From: an uncultured Phocaeicola sp.
Lineage (GTDB): Bacteria; Bacteroidota; Bacteroidia; Bacteroidales; Bacteroidaceae
Length of the DNA: 46,083 nt
Reading direction: 5' to 3'
NCBI GenBank assembly: GCA_944321015.1
Contig: CALUJS010000021.1
Coordinates: 1 to 46,083, forward strand
Below, piece by piece: positions 1 to 9,674 of the stretch (position 1 is the first letter of the stretch; the number at the start of each line of letters is the position of its first letter). The translations under genes and the position numbers were made by a program. A model generated the notes under the pieces. The model was not told the DNA's origin. It made no database searches and saw nothing but the letters and a program-made list of their open reading frames with translations.

Positions 1-73
1 GGCGCTGAGGGATTCGAACCCCCGACCCTCTGCTTGTAAGGCAGACGCTCTGAACCAGCTGAGCTAAGCGCCC
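1..73 (-). tRNA. tRNA-Val (UAC), 3' end cut by window edge
   Basis: Cloverleaf read on the minus strand: acceptor GGGCGCT at 73-67, anticodon loop CTTACAA giving anticodon UAC (valine GUA/GUG codons), T-loop TTCGAAT. The last acceptor C and the discriminator A lie outside the window, as the complete copy at 114-188 shows. It is downstream of that copy and presumably co-transcribed with it. Confidence 0.95.
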
Positions 74-113
74 GATGCTACTTCTCAAAACAAAAGACCA
101 TCAGTTCCTTTCG

Positions 114-188
114 TGGGCGCTGAGGGATTCGAACCCCCGACCCTCTGCTTGTAAGGCAGACGCTCTGAACCAGCTGAGCTAAGCGCCC
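114..188 (-). tRNA. tRNA-Val (UAC)
   Basis: Complete 75-nt cloverleaf on the minus strand. The acceptor stem GGGCGCT/AGCGCCC and discriminator A are intact, the anticodon loop CTTACAA gives UAC, and CCA is not encoded. It is identical to the copy at 1-73 over all bases visible, with a 40-bp spacer. A strong promoter lies just upstream at 214-244. Confidence 0.96.
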
Positions 189-213
189 GATGTCTTTTGT
201 TTCAAAAGCGATG

Positions 214-244
214 CAAAGGTATAGCTTTATTCGGAATCTCCAAA
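214..244 (-). promoter_or_regulatory. Promoter of the tandem tRNA-Val genes
   Basis: On the minus strand, -33 box TTTG (244-241), a 19-bp spacer and -7 box TACCTTTG (221-214) match the Bacteroides primary-sigma promoter. The tRNA 5' end is 25 bp further on. Nothing else is seen in 245-376. Confidence 0.85.
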
Positions 245-376
245 ACATTTGAATGTTTTTTTCGAGAATTGCGCAAGAATCTATCCGAAAATGGTTCGAA
301 AGGGAACCTCCGTTCCCATTCCACACGCCCCCGTTTATCCTATCCGCAATCTTCCGCATTTTCCGCCGCAAGCCTC

Positions 377-464
377 CATATTGCCACGTCCGAGCGGACA
401 TATCCGCGCTCGCGGGCGTCCATATGCCGGCTCGGCAGCGCACATATTGCGGCTCACGAGGCGG
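377..464. repeat. 22-bp tandem repeat array A (4 units)
   Basis: CATAT begins at 377, 399, 421 and 443, exactly 22 bp apart, each followed by a degenerate CGCTCGCGAGCG-like core. The first unit is the most diverged. The fourth contains the last codons and stop of the comF-like gene (stop at 454-456). The array therefore begins where the coding sequence ends and runs towards the tRNA-Val promoter. Confidence 0.85.
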
Positions 465-1152
465 TACAAGCCAGAGTCAGCAGGCTGAAATGTATGCCGG
501 GACATCCGCTCAATGCCCCGACACAGGCTTGGAGCGTGGCACCGGTGGTAAACACGTCGTCAATCAGCAGAACATGCTTGCCCGCAAGCGTTTCGGGATG
601 TTTCAGGCTAAACAGACTGCGCATGCTCTCCAGGCGCGCGCGACTGTCAAGAGCGGTCTGGGAAGGGTTGTCGCGCAAACGAAACAGATGCTCCGTGGAC
701 AGAGGAATGCCCGTAACCTGCGACAGGCCGAAGGCTATCCGCTCAGCCTGATTGTAGCCGCGCCAACGTCTGCGACCGGGCGAAAGCGGCACGGGTATCA
801 GCAGGTCGATGCCGTCGAAGAATCCCGACAAGGCCAGTTCGTTCCCCATGAACCGCCCGAAATACACGCCGATGTCGGGCATGCCACCATACTTCAAGCA
901 TCGTATTATCTTGCCCGAAGCATCGCCACGATGGTAGAAAAGCAAAGCCGCAGCCCGCTCCATGCCGGTCTGTCCGAAAAAATGCTGCGCCATCGGATTG
1001 TCGGGCCGCAAATGGAAATCCGTGCACGGCAGTCTGCTCAGGCAAAAAGCGCACACGTGGCGTTCGGCGGGCTGAAGTTTTCGGCCGCACATCACGCACA
1101 GACGCGGATAGGCCAGGTCGAGCAGCAGGTCAATCAGGGAAGGCATCTTCAT
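454..1152 (-). CDS. ComF family phosphoribosyltransferase-like protein
   Basis: ComF-type protein, named for a DNA-uptake locus; its reaction is not established in this group. Of 232 residues, the N-terminal part has four cysteines in two pairs (C19, C22, C34, C37), a likely zinc ribbon. The C-terminal part has the type I phosphoribosyltransferase PRPP loop LLIDDVFTTGAT (195-206). The length is usual for the family. I chose the Met at 1152; 1146 is equally possible and the open frame extends to 1194. The start overlaps the recX end by about 20 bp, so it is translated as the last gene of prmC-recX-comF. Its stop codon lies inside repeat array A. Confidence 0.9.
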   Translation of the reverse strand: MKMPSLIDLLLDLAYPRLCVMCGRKLQPAERHVCAFCLSRLPCTDFHLRPDNPMAQHFFGQTGMERAAALLFYHRGDASGKIIRCLKYGGMPDIGVYFGRFMGNELALSGFFDGIDLLIPVPLSPGRRRWRGYNQAERIAFGLSQVTGIPLSTEHLFRLRDNPSQTALDSRARLESMRSLFSLKHPETLAGKHVLLIDDVFTTGATLQACVGALSGCPGIHFSLLTLACTAS

Positions 1153-1612
1153 CGTCGGCATCGGGCAGACAGCGGCGGATGGCATCCATCTCAAACCCCC
1201 GTCCCAGGGCGAAACGGATGAGCTTGCCGTTGCGTTCGTAATCGTTGCGCGCCTTCACCGTCTTGCGTTTGGCCGCCAGCAATGCGCGCAGAACATCCAG
1301 ATAATCGTCCTCGTCAATCTCGTCCAAAGCCGGAGCATAGACCGACGCGGATACGTTCTTCCGCTTCAGCCCCAGGACAATCTTGCCGCGTCCCCACTTG
1401 TTGAAATGCAGTTTGTCGTTGATGAACGAGCGGGCATAACGCGCCTCGTCCACATAGCGTTCCTTCATCAGATAAGTCAGGATGCGCTCCCGCCCTTCGC
1501 CGGAGATGCCCCAGAGCGAAAGTTTTCCGTCCACTTCCGCGAGACAGCGTTCGGCCGCCGCGCAATAAGCCGCAGCCCGATAGAGAGCGTCCTGTTCCGT
1601 CAATTCTTTCAT
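1130..1612 (-). CDS. recX: RecX family regulatory protein
   Basis: A 160-residue RecX-like protein, all-helical, with the family's repeated three-helix pattern, for example the segment with ERYVDEARYARSFINDK followed by KWGRGKIVLGLKRK. RecX proteins bind RecA filaments and limit recombination activity. The start codon overlaps the prmC stop as ATGA (1609-1612), a sign of translational coupling. recA is not next to it, so the assignment rests on sequence pattern alone. Confidence 0.88.
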   Translation of the reverse strand: MKELTEQDALYRAAAYCAAAERCLAEVDGKLSLWGISGEGRERILTYLMKERYVDEARYARSFINDKLHFNKWGRGKIVLGLKRKNVSASVYAPALDEIDEDDYLDVLRALLAAKRKTVKARNDYERNGKLIRFALGRGFEMDAIRRCLPDADDEDAFPD

Positions 1613-2448
1613 AAGATGGCTTTTATCATACGATCGTTGCCCGACAGGTCGCGCCGCAACTCGACGCGCGCATAGCCCATGTCCTCCAGCAGGCGGACAG
1701 TGGCCGACCCGTAGGCCCGGTTTATTTCAAAGTAAAGTTTTCCGCCCGGAGGCAAGGCGCGTGTGGCAAAGCGGGCGATGGCGCGATAGAAGCGCAGGGA
1801 GTCGTCGTCGGGCACGAACAAAGCGGAGGCCGGCTCCCAGCACAACACGTTGCGCTCCATTCCGGCCCGCTCGGCTTCGGTCACGTAGGGCGGATTGCTC
1901 ACCACCACGTCAAAGCGGACATCGGGCAACACGGGAGCCAGGATGTCCTGCCGGAGGAAACGCACCGCAAGCCCCAGCCTCCGCCCGTTGTCGCGCGCCA
2001 CGCGGAGCGCGCCTTCGGACACGTCCCACCCCTCCACGCCGACGCCGGGCAGAAGGGAGGCCAGCGAGAGGGCGATGCAGCCGCTCCCCGTGCCCACGTC
2101 GAGCAGGGAGGCGGCACCGTCCCGACGCGCGTCATCGGCCACCCAGCGCACCAGCTCGGCCGTTTCCGGGCGCGGGATGAGCGTGTCGGGCGTCACGCGC
2201 AGGGTCAGACCGCAGAAGTCGGCTTCTCCTAAAATATATTGCACCGGCTCCTCGCTCTGCAAACGTTCCGTAATCTTTTGCCATTCCTCGCGCTCCTCAA
2301 CCGACAAAGTCCTATATTTGCCCAGACAGACGTCGAGCCTGGTCACGCCGAAACGTTTCTCAAGGAGAAGATGCAACAGCGCCTGAAGCTCTCCCGGCGG
2401 ATAGATGTCGCGCAACTGTTGGCGGAAATAGGTGACTGCTTGTTTCAT
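1609..2448 (-). CDS. prmC: Peptide chain release factor N5-glutamine methyltransferase
   Basis: PrmC (HemK) methylates the glutamine of the GGQ motif in release factors RF1 and RF2, using S-adenosylmethionine. In the 279 residues I see the N-terminal helical RF-binding domain, [10 protein letters not shown] (91-100), the SAM loop DVGTGSG (117-123) and the catalytic NPPY (185-188). The open frame extends much further upstream, but that part overlaps ribD. The ATG at 2448 gives the normal family length and sits 8 bp after a TACTTTTG box. It heads the minus-strand operon with recX and the comF-like gene. Confidence 0.95.
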   Translation of the reverse strand: MKQAVTYFRQQLRDIYPPGELQALLHLLLEKRFGVTRLDVCLGKYRTLSVEEREEWQKITERLQSEEPVQYILGEADFCGLTLRVTPDTLIPRPETAELVRWVADDARRDGAASLLDVGTGSGCIALSLASLLPGVGVEGWDVSEGALRVARDNGRRLGLAVRFLRQDILAPVLPDVRFDVVVSNPPYVTEAERAGMERNVLCWEPASALFVPDDDSLRFYRAIARFATRALPPGGKLYFEINRAYGSATVRLLEDMGYARVELRRDLSGNDRMIKAIL

Positions 2449-2456
2449 AACGTCTG

Positions 2457-2464
2457 CAAAAGTA
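2457..2464 (-). promoter_or_regulatory. -7 promoter box of prmC-recX-comF
   Basis: TACTTTTG on the minus strand matches TAnnTTTG. No clear -33 TTTG is present. The box ends only 8 bp from the prmC start codon, so the 5' leader would be a few bases or none. Confidence 0.55.
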
Positions 2465-2487
2465 GAAAGATTAATGATATACGGCTT

Positions 2488-3570
2488 ATGAACGAAGACG
2501 AAAAATACATGTGGCGTTGCATCCGGCTCGCACGCAACGGCATGATGGGCGCGGCCCCCAACCCGATGGTCGGGTCGGTCATCGTGTGCGACGGAAAAAT
2601 CATCGGCGAAGGCTATCACCGCCGTTGCGGCCAGGCCCATGCCGAGGTAAACGCCATCGGCTCGGTGCGCCGTCCGGAGCTGCTCGAACGCTCCACCCTG
2701 TACGTCAGCCTGGAACCCTGCTCGCACTACGGCAAGACCCCGCCTTGCGCCGACCTGATTGTGGAGAAACGCATTCCCCGCGTGGTGGTGGGCTGCATAG
2801 ACCCCTTCGCCCGCGTGTCGGGACGCGGCATACAGAAGCTGCGCGATGCCGGCATCGAAGTCACCGTGGGAGTGCTCGAAGCCGAATGCCGCGACCTGAA
2901 CCGCCGTTTCATGGTGTTCCAGAGCGAGAAACGGCCCTACATCGTGCTGAAATGGGCCCAATCGGCCGACGGCTTCATCGACGCGAAGCGCGAGGGAGGA
3001 CACCCCGTCATGCTGTCGTCGCCCGAAACGCGAATGCTGACCCACAAGCTCCGCACCGAGTGCAAGGCCATCCTGGTGGGCCGCCGCACGGCCCTGCTCG
3101 ACAACCCGAGCCTGACAGTGCGCCACTGGCACGGATGCAATCCGCTGCGGCTCGTCATCGACCGCGAGCTGACCCTGCCGCCGTCGCTGCACCTGTTTGA
3201 CGGAAGCGCGCCAACGGTCGTATTCACCGGGGCGGATGCCGCCTCTGCCCGGCCGAACGTGGAGTTTGTCCGCCTGGATTTCTCAACCGACATCCTGCCG
3301 CAAATCATGGCCCGGCTCTACGAACGCGGCATACAATCCGTTCTGGTGGAAGGCGGCCAACGGACGCTGCAAGGCTTCATCGACTCCGGCCTCTGGGACG
3401 AGGCCTTCGCCGAACGTGTCCCGCGTCTTCTGGGCCGGGGCGTGCCTGCTCCCGCCATGCCGGGAACGTCATGTTTTTCAACGGCAAAGCGCTTTGGCTC
3501 CGACTACCTGCACTTCTTCCGCGACACCGTCCGGACGGCCGACGCCGCCCCTGAGATGCAGGGATTTTAG
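2488..3570 (+). CDS. ribD: Bifunctional riboflavin deaminase/reductase RibD
   Basis: RibD carries out two steps of riboflavin synthesis: deamination of the diaminopyrimidine formed from GTP, then NADPH-dependent reduction of its ribosyl side chain. The 360 residues contain the zinc deaminase signature HAEVNAI (H51, E53) with C78 and C87 in [14 protein letters not shown], then SGRGIQKL, then a reductase domain from about residue 148. Length is normal. The ATG at 2488 is 39 bp from the divergent prmC start. No FMN riboswitch is visible; a TATATTTG box at 2313-2320 inside prmC is only a weak promoter candidate. Confidence 0.95.
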   Translation: MNEDEKYMWRCIRLARNGMMGAAPNPMVGSVIVCDGKIIGEGYHRRCGQAHAEVNAIGSVRRPELLERSTLYVSLEPCSHYGKTPPCADLIVEKRIPRVVVGCIDPFARVSGRGIQKLRDAGIEVTVGVLEAECRDLNRRFMVFQSEKRPYIVLKWAQSADGFIDAKREGGHPVMLSSPETRMLTHKLRTECKAILVGRRTALLDNPSLTVRHWHGCNPLRLVIDRELTLPPSLHLFDGSAPTVVFTGADAASARPNVEFVRLDFSTDILPQIMARLYERGIQSVLVEGGQRTLQGFIDSGLWDEAFAERVPRLLGRGVPAPAMPGTSCFSTAKRFGSDYLHFFRDTVRTADAAPEMQGF

Positions 3571-3634
3571 GATGTTTTATTGATAATTTTGTATAAAACT
3601 GCCCGGGTTGCATCATAGTAGAAAAAAATGTTCC

Positions 3635-3642
3635 TATTTTTG
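3635..3642 (+). promoter_or_regulatory. -7 promoter box of the DUF6242-like gene
   Basis: TATTTTTG matches TAnnTTTG, 29 bp upstream of the start at 3672. A TTG at 3608-3610 is 24 bp away, longer than the usual 19-21 bp, so the -33 box is uncertain. Confidence 0.5.
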
Positions 3643-3671
3643 CAGCTTGTAATCAACCATATTTCAATCTG

Positions 3672-5078
3672 ATGAGAAAGAACTCTTTGTATCTATTCAT
3701 AAGTATACTGGCCGTGTCGCTGGCCTTCAGCTCCTGTCTGGACTCCGACAATACGGAATACGAACTGACCTCGGATGCGGCCATCACCTCATTCTCCATT
3801 GGCGACATCACCATGAGCGATGTTGTGAAAAACCACAAAGGAGAAGACTCCACCATATATTATACGATAACTGCATCACAATATCCGTTCACCATCGACC
3901 AAGGGAATAACCTTATATATAATGCAGACTCGCTGCCGGTGGAAACCGATGTAAAAAAAGTCACCACAAGCCTCAGCCTTCCCTACGGCTATGCCGTGAC
4001 CTATGTCAAGAACGGACAAGATACCATCTGGACCGAAACCGATTCCATCGACTTCACCAATCCGGTAACCTTCAAGGCATATGCCCTGAACGGCTCCATC
4101 CGTCAATATCAGGTGAAGGTCAATGTCCATCAGGTCGACCCGGACTCTCTGCAATGGACGCTCCTGCAAGGCGCAGACCTGAATATCCCCGCAGGAGCAC
4201 AACATAAAGCCGTGTACAACGAAGGGCGGATGTATCTGTTCGCCCACACCACCGGCGGAACGTTGGTCAACTCATCGGCCGACGGCAACACGTGGTCCGG
4301 GTGGGAAAGCGTGTCGCTATCGGGCAATGTCGACCACACTTCGGCGCTGGCTTTGAACGGAACGCTCTACATGCTGTGCGACAACCGCCTCTATGCTTCC
4401 TCCGACGGAATAAACTGGGATGCGGCCGCAACATCCGACACCTTCGACAAGCTGTTTGCCGTGTCTCCGCGCCTTGGCGAGCTTTACGCCCAGTCTGACA
4501 CGGACATCAAGGCCATTGCCTGCAGCGACTACAGCACAAAGTCCGTGGGAACAACAGATACGGATTTCCTCCCCGTGCAAAACATTTCCTACGCCGTGAC
4601 ACCGGTATTGACCAACTCCAACATCGAGCGTCTGGTACTGACCGGCACCCGCAATCCGGAGTTAACCAACGACACCACGGCCGTGGTCTGGACCAAGCTT
4701 TCCAGCGAGCCGGAGTGGACATACTATCCGCTGGCTCCCAACAACACGCTGGGCTGTCCCAAGTTGCAGGGATTGGCTACCTTTGCCTATGACGGAAAGC
4801 TCTATGCCTTCGGCGGCGACTATGACATGCCGGCCGACGTGGCCCGTCCGTCCGGCTTCAAGCCGTTCCAATATCTGTATGAATCGGAAGACAACGGAAT
4901 CAGTTGGCATCCGCAGACCAACAAAGTGATGCTTCCGGCCTCTTTCCTCAACCGCACCGCCGACTTTTCGTATTTGGTCGATAGAGACAATTTCATCTGG
5001 ATATTCTGGGGACCATCGTCGCAGACTGATGGCAAGACGGAAGTCTGGAGAGGACGAATCAACCGCTTGGGCTTTTAA
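3672..5078 (+). CDS. DUF6242-like lipoprotein with Kelch/BNR-like repeats
   Basis: A 468-residue protein with a lipoprotein signal (lipobox ending at C22 in AFSSC), so probably in the outer membrane or periplasm. The N-terminal third (about 35-150) looks like a beta-sandwich of the type found in Bacteroides surface lipoproteins. The rest has repeated blocks of the type '[18 protein letters not shown]', '[18 protein letters not shown]' and 'LYAFGGD', suggesting a beta-propeller. I recall such proteins as DUF6242; their function is unknown. The stop is 14 bp before uppS, so it may be read with the envelope genes that follow. Confidence 0.75.
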   Translation: MRKNSLYLFISILAVSLAFSSCLDSDNTEYELTSDAAITSFSIGDITMSDVVKNHKGEDSTIYYTITASQYPFTIDQGNNLIYNADSLPVETDVKKVTTSLSLPYGYAVTYVKNGQDTIWTETDSIDFTNPVTFKAYALNGSIRQYQVKVNVHQVDPDSLQWTLLQGADLNIPAGAQHKAVYNEGRMYLFAHTTGGTLVNSSADGNTWSGWESVSLSGNVDHTSALALNGTLYMLCDNRLYASSDGINWDAAATSDTFDKLFAVSPRLGELYAQSDTDIKAIACSDYSTKSVGTTDTDFLPVQNISYAVTPVLTNSNIERLVLTGTRNPELTNDTTAVVWTKLSSEPEWTYYPLAPNNTLGCPKLQGLATFAYDGKLYAFGGDYDMPADVARPSGFKPFQYLYESEDNGISWHPQTNKVMLPASFLNRTADFSYLVDRDNFIWIFWGPSSQTDGKTEVWRGRINRLGF

Positions 5079-5092
5079 ACACACAAGGAACC

Positions 5093-5839
5093 ATGTCGTA
5101 CAAAGAACAAACAGACCCCAACAGAATCCCGACCCATGTAGCCATCATCATGGACGGCAACGGACGGTGGGCCAAGCAACGCGGCCAACACCGCAGCTAC
5201 GGCCATAAAGCCGGAGTGGAAACGGTGCGCAACATCGCAACAGTTGCAGCCAAGGCCGGAGTGAAATATCTCACACTCTACACGTTCTCCACCGAAAACT
5301 GGAACCGGCCCGCAGAAGAAGTGGCCGCGCTCATGGCTTTGCTGCTGGAGTCTATCGAAGAAGAAATCTTCATGACCAATAATATTGCATTCCGCGTCAT
5401 TGGCGACATGGAACGCCTGCCACAAGCCATACGCGAGAAACTCGAGGACTGCATGGCGCGCACCGCGAAGAACACACGCATGACACTGGTCATCGCGCTG
5501 AGCTATTCCTCGAAGTGGGAGATTACGCAAGCCGTGAAACGCATCGCAACGGAAGTCAAAGAGGGGACGCTGCCCGTCGACGACATCGACGAGAACCTCA
5601 TATCCCGTCACCTCACAACGAGCTTCATGCCCGATCCCGACTTGCTCATCCGCACCGGCGGAGAGTTGCGCCTGAGCAACTACCTCCTGTGGCAATGCGC
5701 CTACTCTGAATTGTACTTCTGTGACACCTATTGGCCCGACTTCAATGAAGAAGAATTCTACAAAGCCATCTACGAATTCCAACAACGAGAACGCCGCTTT
5801 GGCAAAACCAGCGAGCAAGTAGCCTCGAATAACGATTAA
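5093..5839 (+). CDS. uppS: Undecaprenyl diphosphate synthase (isoprenyl transferase)
   Basis: UppS extends farnesyl diphosphate with isopentenyl units in cis to make the C55 carrier lipid for peptidoglycan and surface glycans. The 248 residues contain the catalytic [12 protein letters not shown] (D21), [10 protein letters not shown], and the C-terminal [15 protein letters not shown] with the SELYF segment, in the family order and normal length. It is 9 bp upstream of bamA, an arrangement common in Bacteroidetes, and shares an envelope-building theme with bamA, ompH and murI. Confidence 0.96.
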   Translation: MSYKEQTDPNRIPTHVAIIMDGNGRWAKQRGQHRSYGHKAGVETVRNIATVAAKAGVKYLTLYTFSTENWNRPAEEVAALMALLLESIEEEIFMTNNIAFRVIGDMERLPQAIREKLEDCMARTAKNTRMTLVIALSYSSKWEITQAVKRIATEVKEGTLPVDDIDENLISRHLTTSFMPDPDLLIRTGGELRLSNYLLWQCAYSELYFCDTYWPDFNEEEFYKAIYEFQQRERRFGKTSEQVASNND

Positions 5840-5848
5840 CAAGTAACG

Positions 5849-8500
5849 ATGAAAAGATATTCAGTTCACAACTCCGTTTTTAAGACGACATTCAGCGCCC
5901 TGTTGCTGTCGGCCTTGTGCGCAGTCCCCGCACAAACGAACGCGCAAGACATCAACCAGGAAAAGAACACACATCCACTGATTTTATATTCGGGAACTCC
6001 CAAACAATACGAAATCGGAGGCATACGTGTCACCGGAGGTGAAGGCTATGAAGATTACGTGCTGATTGGCCTGTCCGGCTTATCAGTGGGACAAACCATC
6101 ACTGTGCCGGGCGACGAAGTGACCCAAGCCGTGAAACGATATTGGCGCCACGGACTGTTCTCGCAAGCCAAAATCGAAGCGGACAGCATCGTGGGCAACA
6201 AGATATTCCTGAACATCGCGCTGGTGCAACGTCCCCGCATCTCCGACATTGTGTATCACGGAGTGAAGAAATCCGAACGGGAAGATCTGGAATCCAGTTT
6301 GGGCATGATGAAAGGCGGACAGGTAACGCCCAACATCATCGACCGCGCCAAACTGCTGGCCAAACGATATTTCGACGACAAAGGCTTCAAGAACGCCGAA
6401 ATCGTCTTCAACCAACACGACGACCCCAACAAGACCAATCAGGTCATCATCGACATCTATATCGACAAGAAGGAAAAGGTCAAGATTCACCAGATTACCA
6501 TCGAAGGCAACGTGGCCCTGAGCGAGAAGAAAATCAAGCGCACGATGAAGAAGACCAACGAAAAGGGTAAGCTCATCAACTTGTTCAAGACCAAAAAGTT
6601 CATCGAAGACAACTACGAGGCCGACAAAGAGAATATCATCGCCAAGTACAACGAGCTGGGATATCGCGACGCCGTTATCGTGTGGGACAGCGTGAGCAAT
6701 TACGACGACCGCACGGTGGATATCCACCTCAAGATTGACGAAGGACAGAAATACTACCTGCGCAACATCAATTGGGTGGGCAACACAGTCTACCCCACAG
6801 AGATACTGAGCAGCGTGCTGGGCATGAAACGGGGCGACGTCTACAACCAGAAACTGCTCAAAGAACGTACGACCGACGACGAAGATGCCATCGGCAACCT
6901 CTACTACAACAACGGTTATGTGTTCTTCCAACTCGACCCGGTGGAGGTCAATGTCGACAACGACTCCATCGACCTCGAAATGCGCATCATGGAAGGACCT
7001 CAGGCATCCATCAACCGCGTGCGCATCACCGGCAACGACCGATTGTATGAAGACGTGGTGCGCCGCGAACTGCGTACACGTCCGGGAGACCTCTTCAGCA
7101 AAGTCAACCTAGAGCGTTCCTACCGCGAACTGGCCCAGATGGGACACTTCAACCCCGAAACCATCAACCCCGACGTGAAGCCGGACTTTGAAAACGGAAC
7201 GGTAGACATCAACTACATCCTCGAATCGAAGGCCAACGACCAGATTGAGTTCTCGGCCGGATGGGGACAGACCGGTGTCATCGGAAAACTCAGCCTGAAG
7301 TTCACCAACTTCTCCATGAACAACCTTTTCTCGAAGAATGAGAACAAGCGCGGCTTCCTGCCCCAGGGCGACGGACAGACACTGACCATCAGCGGACAGA
7401 CCAACGGCAGCTACTATCAGTCCTACAGCGTGTCGTTCTTCGACCCGTGGTTTGGAGGCAAGCGCCCCAACCAGTTCTCCGTCACGGCATTCTACTCGCG
7501 CCAGACCGACGTGAACGACAGCTACTACACCGACTATTACAACAACTACTATAACTATTACTACGGCTACGGAAGCTACAACTCGGCTTACTACGGCTAC
7601 GACGCCTACTACGACCCGGATGAGTCCGTACAGCTCTACGGCGTGTCGCTGGGCTGGGGTAAACGGCTGAAGTGGCCCGACGACTACTTCGTGCTCACCG
7701 CCGAGCTGGCCTATCAACGCTACGTGCTGAAAGACTGGCAATACTTCCTCATCTCCAATGGTAAGTGCAACAACATCAGCCTGGGACTGACCCTCTCGCG
7801 CAGCTCCATCGACAACCCGATATTCCCGCGTACCGGTTCCGAGTTCTCACTCTCGGTGAACTTTACCCCGCCTTACTCGTGGTTCGACAACATCGACTAC
7901 AAGGCGCTGAACACCTCGTACAGCTCGGAAACCTATCAGGAAGACATGCAGAAGAAGTACAAATGGGTGGAATACCATAAGTGGAAATTCAAAGCCCGCA
8001 CCTTCACCGCACTGAGTAGCGCCACGAAGTGTCCCGTGCTCATGACCCGCGTGGAATTCGGACTGTTGGGCCACTACAACAAATACAAGAAGTCTCCCTT
8101 CGAGACATTCTACATGGGTGGCGACGGCATGACCGGATACTCCAGCACCTATGCCACCGAGACCATCGGCCTGCGCGGATACGAAAACGGCTCGCTGACT
8201 CCTTACGGTTACGAAGGCTATGCCTACTCGCGCATGACGCTGGAGCTGCGCTACCCCGTCATGCTCGAAGCCTCCACCCAGATATACGCCCTGGCCTTTG
8301 CTGAAGGCGGTAACGCCTGGACCGACGTGAAGAAGTTCAACCCCTTCAACATGAAGCGTTCGGCCGGTGTGGGTGTGCGCATCTTCCTCCCGATGATCGG
8401 TCTGATGGGTATCGACTGGGGCTACGGATTCGACAAGGTGTTCGGCCGGAGCGACTACGGAGGCAGCCAGTTCCACTTCATCATCGGACAAGAATTTTAA
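5849..8500 (+). CDS. bamA: Outer membrane protein assembly factor BamA
   Basis: BamA is the outer-membrane protein that folds and inserts beta-barrel proteins. The 883 residues begin with a signal peptide cleaved around residue 30. Periplasmic POTRA repeats follow to about residue 470 (for example IHQITIEGNVALSEKKI and INRVRITGNDRLYEDVV). A C-terminal barrel ends in the phenylalanine typical of outer-membrane proteins (...FIIGQEF). An unusual tyrosine-rich stretch lies around residues 554-592, probably in an extracellular loop. It is embedded between uppS and the ompH genes, its likely chaperone partners. Confidence 0.95.
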   Translation: MKRYSVHNSVFKTTFSALLLSALCAVPAQTNAQDINQEKNTHPLILYSGTPKQYEIGGIRVTGGEGYEDYVLIGLSGLSVGQTITVPGDEVTQAVKRYWRHGLFSQAKIEADSIVGNKIFLNIALVQRPRISDIVYHGVKKSEREDLESSLGMMKGGQVTPNIIDRAKLLAKRYFDDKGFKNAEIVFNQHDDPNKTNQVIIDIYIDKKEKVKIHQITIEGNVALSEKKIKRTMKKTNEKGKLINLFKTKKFIEDNYEADKENIIAKYNELGYRDAVIVWDSVSNYDDRTVDIHLKIDEGQKYYLRNINWVGNTVYPTEILSSVLGMKRGDVYNQKLLKERTTDDEDAIGNLYYNNGYVFFQLDPVEVNVDNDSIDLEMRIMEGPQASINRVRITGNDRLYEDVVRRELRTRPGDLFSKVNLERSYRELAQMGHFNPETINPDVKPDFENGTVDINYILESKANDQIEFSAGWGQTGVIGKLSLKFTNFSMNNLFSKNENKRGFLPQGDGQTLTISGQTNGSYYQSYSVSFFDPWFGGKRPNQFSVTAFYSRQTDVNDSYYTDYYNNYYNYYYGYGSYNSAYYGYDAYYDPDESVQLYGVSLGWGKRLKWPDDYFVLTAELAYQRYVLKDWQYFLISNGKCNNISLGLTLSRSSIDNPIFPRTGSEFSLSVNFTPPYSWFDNIDYKALNTSYSSETYQEDMQKKYKWVEYHKWKFKARTFTALSSATKCPVLMTRVEFGLLGHYNKYKKSPFETFYMGGDGMTGYSSTYATETIGLRGYENGSLTPYGYEGYAYSRMTLELRYPVMLEASTQIYALAFAEGGNAWTDVKKFNPFNMKRSAGVGVRIFLPMIGLMGIDWGYGFDKVFGRSDYGGSQFHFIIGQEF

Positions 8501-8550
8501 ACACATGAGTTCATAAACCCACGAACTCTAAACATATAAACTCAATGCCT

Positions 8551-9066
8551 ATGAAAAAGTCTGTGTTCTTACTCCTCGTGGGATGCCTGCTGGCAGTGGG
8601 AGCCCGCGCGCAAAAGTTTGCCCTGATTGACATGGAATACATCCTGCAACACATCCCGGCCTACGAACAGGCCGTGGCGCAGCTGGATGCCGACTCACGA
8701 CAGTTTCAGAGCGAGGTCGAAGCCATCGCCCTCGAAGCCAAGAACCTGTATGAAAGCTATCAGAAGGAAGCCGACAGACTCACCACGGCCCAACGCACCG
8801 AGCGCGAAAACGCCATCGTGGCCAAAGAGAAACAGGCCGCCGAGCTGCGCCAGCAACACTTCGGCCCGCAAGGCACCATAAGCCGGCGCCAGCAGGAACT
8901 GATGAAGCCCATCAACGACAACATCTACGAAGCCGTGAAAACCATCTCCATGCAGCGCGGATATGCCCTCGTGCTCGACCGCGCATCGGATGCAGCCATC
9001 ATTTTCGCCACTCCGGCCATCGATATCAGCGATGATGTGCTCGCAAGATTAGGTTATTCCAATTAA
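8551..9066 (+). CDS. OmpH/Skp family periplasmic chaperone (copy 1)
   Basis: Skp-like chaperones hold unfolded outer-membrane proteins in the periplasm before BamA inserts them. The protein has 171 residues from the Met at 8551; an ATG two codons earlier (8545) is the alternative. A signal peptide is cleaved after ARA (residue 20). The mature protein starts with the family strand KFALIDMEYILQHIP and continues as a long coiled coil rich in Glu, Gln and Ala (about 35-125). It is 50 bp downstream of bamA. Confidence 0.9.
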   Translation: MKKSVFLLLVGCLLAVGARAQKFALIDMEYILQHIPAYEQAVAQLDADSRQFQSEVEAIALEAKNLYESYQKEADRLTTAQRTERENAIVAKEKQAAELRQQHFGPQGTISRRQQELMKPINDNIYEAVKTISMQRGYALVLDRASDAAIIFATPAIDISDDVLARLGYSN

Positions 9067-9071
9067 ATGTA

Positions 9072-9079
9072 TAACTTTG
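9072..9079 (+). promoter_or_regulatory. Possible internal promoter upstream of second ompH
   Basis: TAACTTTG matches the TAnnTTTG -7 box, 65 bp upstream of the start at 9145, without a good -33 box. A short palindrome (GCGTTAATAACGC) follows at once. It could give extra transcription of the second ompH. Confidence 0.4.
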
Positions 9080-9144
9080 CGGCGTTAATAACGCAAATAA
9101 CTATTTCAAACAATACTAATTAAAAACATCTAATAAACCAAGCT

Positions 9145-9645
9145 ATGTTGAAAAGAATCATCTTATTGGCAATCATTGTCATCCCCATGGGTGCCTTGGC
9201 ACAGAAATTCGGTCACATCAACCCCATACCCATCATGCAGGCCATGCCGGAGTACACCAAAGCACAGACTGAACTGCAAGAACTCCAAAAGCAATACGAA
9301 GGCGAGATGAAGCTCATGCAGGACGAGCTGACGCGCAAAGATGGTGAATACACCAAGCAGCGCGACTCCCTGCCGGAGAACATCCGTCAGCGCCGCGAAG
9401 CCGAATTGGCCGACCTCTATGCCAAACTGCAGCAATACGCTCAGGAGAGCAGCCAGAACATGCAAAAGGCATCACAGGAAAAGATGGCCGAAATCAGCAA
9501 GAAGATTGAAACAGCCATTCAGGAAGTGGGCAAAGCCGGAGGCTTCATCTACATCTTCGACCAAACGGCCGGCATCCCCTTCATCAACGAAACATTGAGC
9601 ACCGACGTCAGTGCACAGGTGAAAGCCAAATTGGGCTTGCAATAA
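9145..9645 (+). CDS. OmpH/Skp family periplasmic chaperone (copy 2)
   Basis: A 166-residue second Skp-like protein. The signal peptide is cleaved after ALA (residue 19), then KFGHINPIPIMQAMPEYTKA, a long charged coiled coil (about 40-130), and a C-terminal strand IYIFDQTAG. Copies 1 and 2 differ enough to be old paralogues rather than a recent duplication. Transcription appears to stop at the strong terminator at 9675-9723. Confidence 0.92.
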   Translation: MLKRIILLAIIVIPMGALAQKFGHINPIPIMQAMPEYTKAQTELQELQKQYEGEMKLMQDELTRKDGEYTKQRDSLPENIRQRREAELADLYAKLQQYAQESSQNMQKASQEKMAEISKKIETAIQEVGKAGGFIYIFDQTAGIPFINETLSTDVSAQVKAKLGLQ

Positions 9646-9674
9646 CCCGGCGCCCTGCGCGACAACATACCACG

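Noticed and set aside
253..1221. Plus-strand open frame opposite the comF-like and recX genes
   Set aside because: It begins in the tRNA-Val promoter region, covers array A, and lacks any recognisable motif.
2313..2320. TATATTTG inside prmC as the ribD promoter
   Set aside because: It lies 168 bp upstream within another gene and has no -33 box at the usual spacing.
2449..3192. N-terminal extension of prmC
   Set aside because: The extension overlaps ribD on the opposite strand; the Met at 2448 gives the standard PrmC N-terminus.
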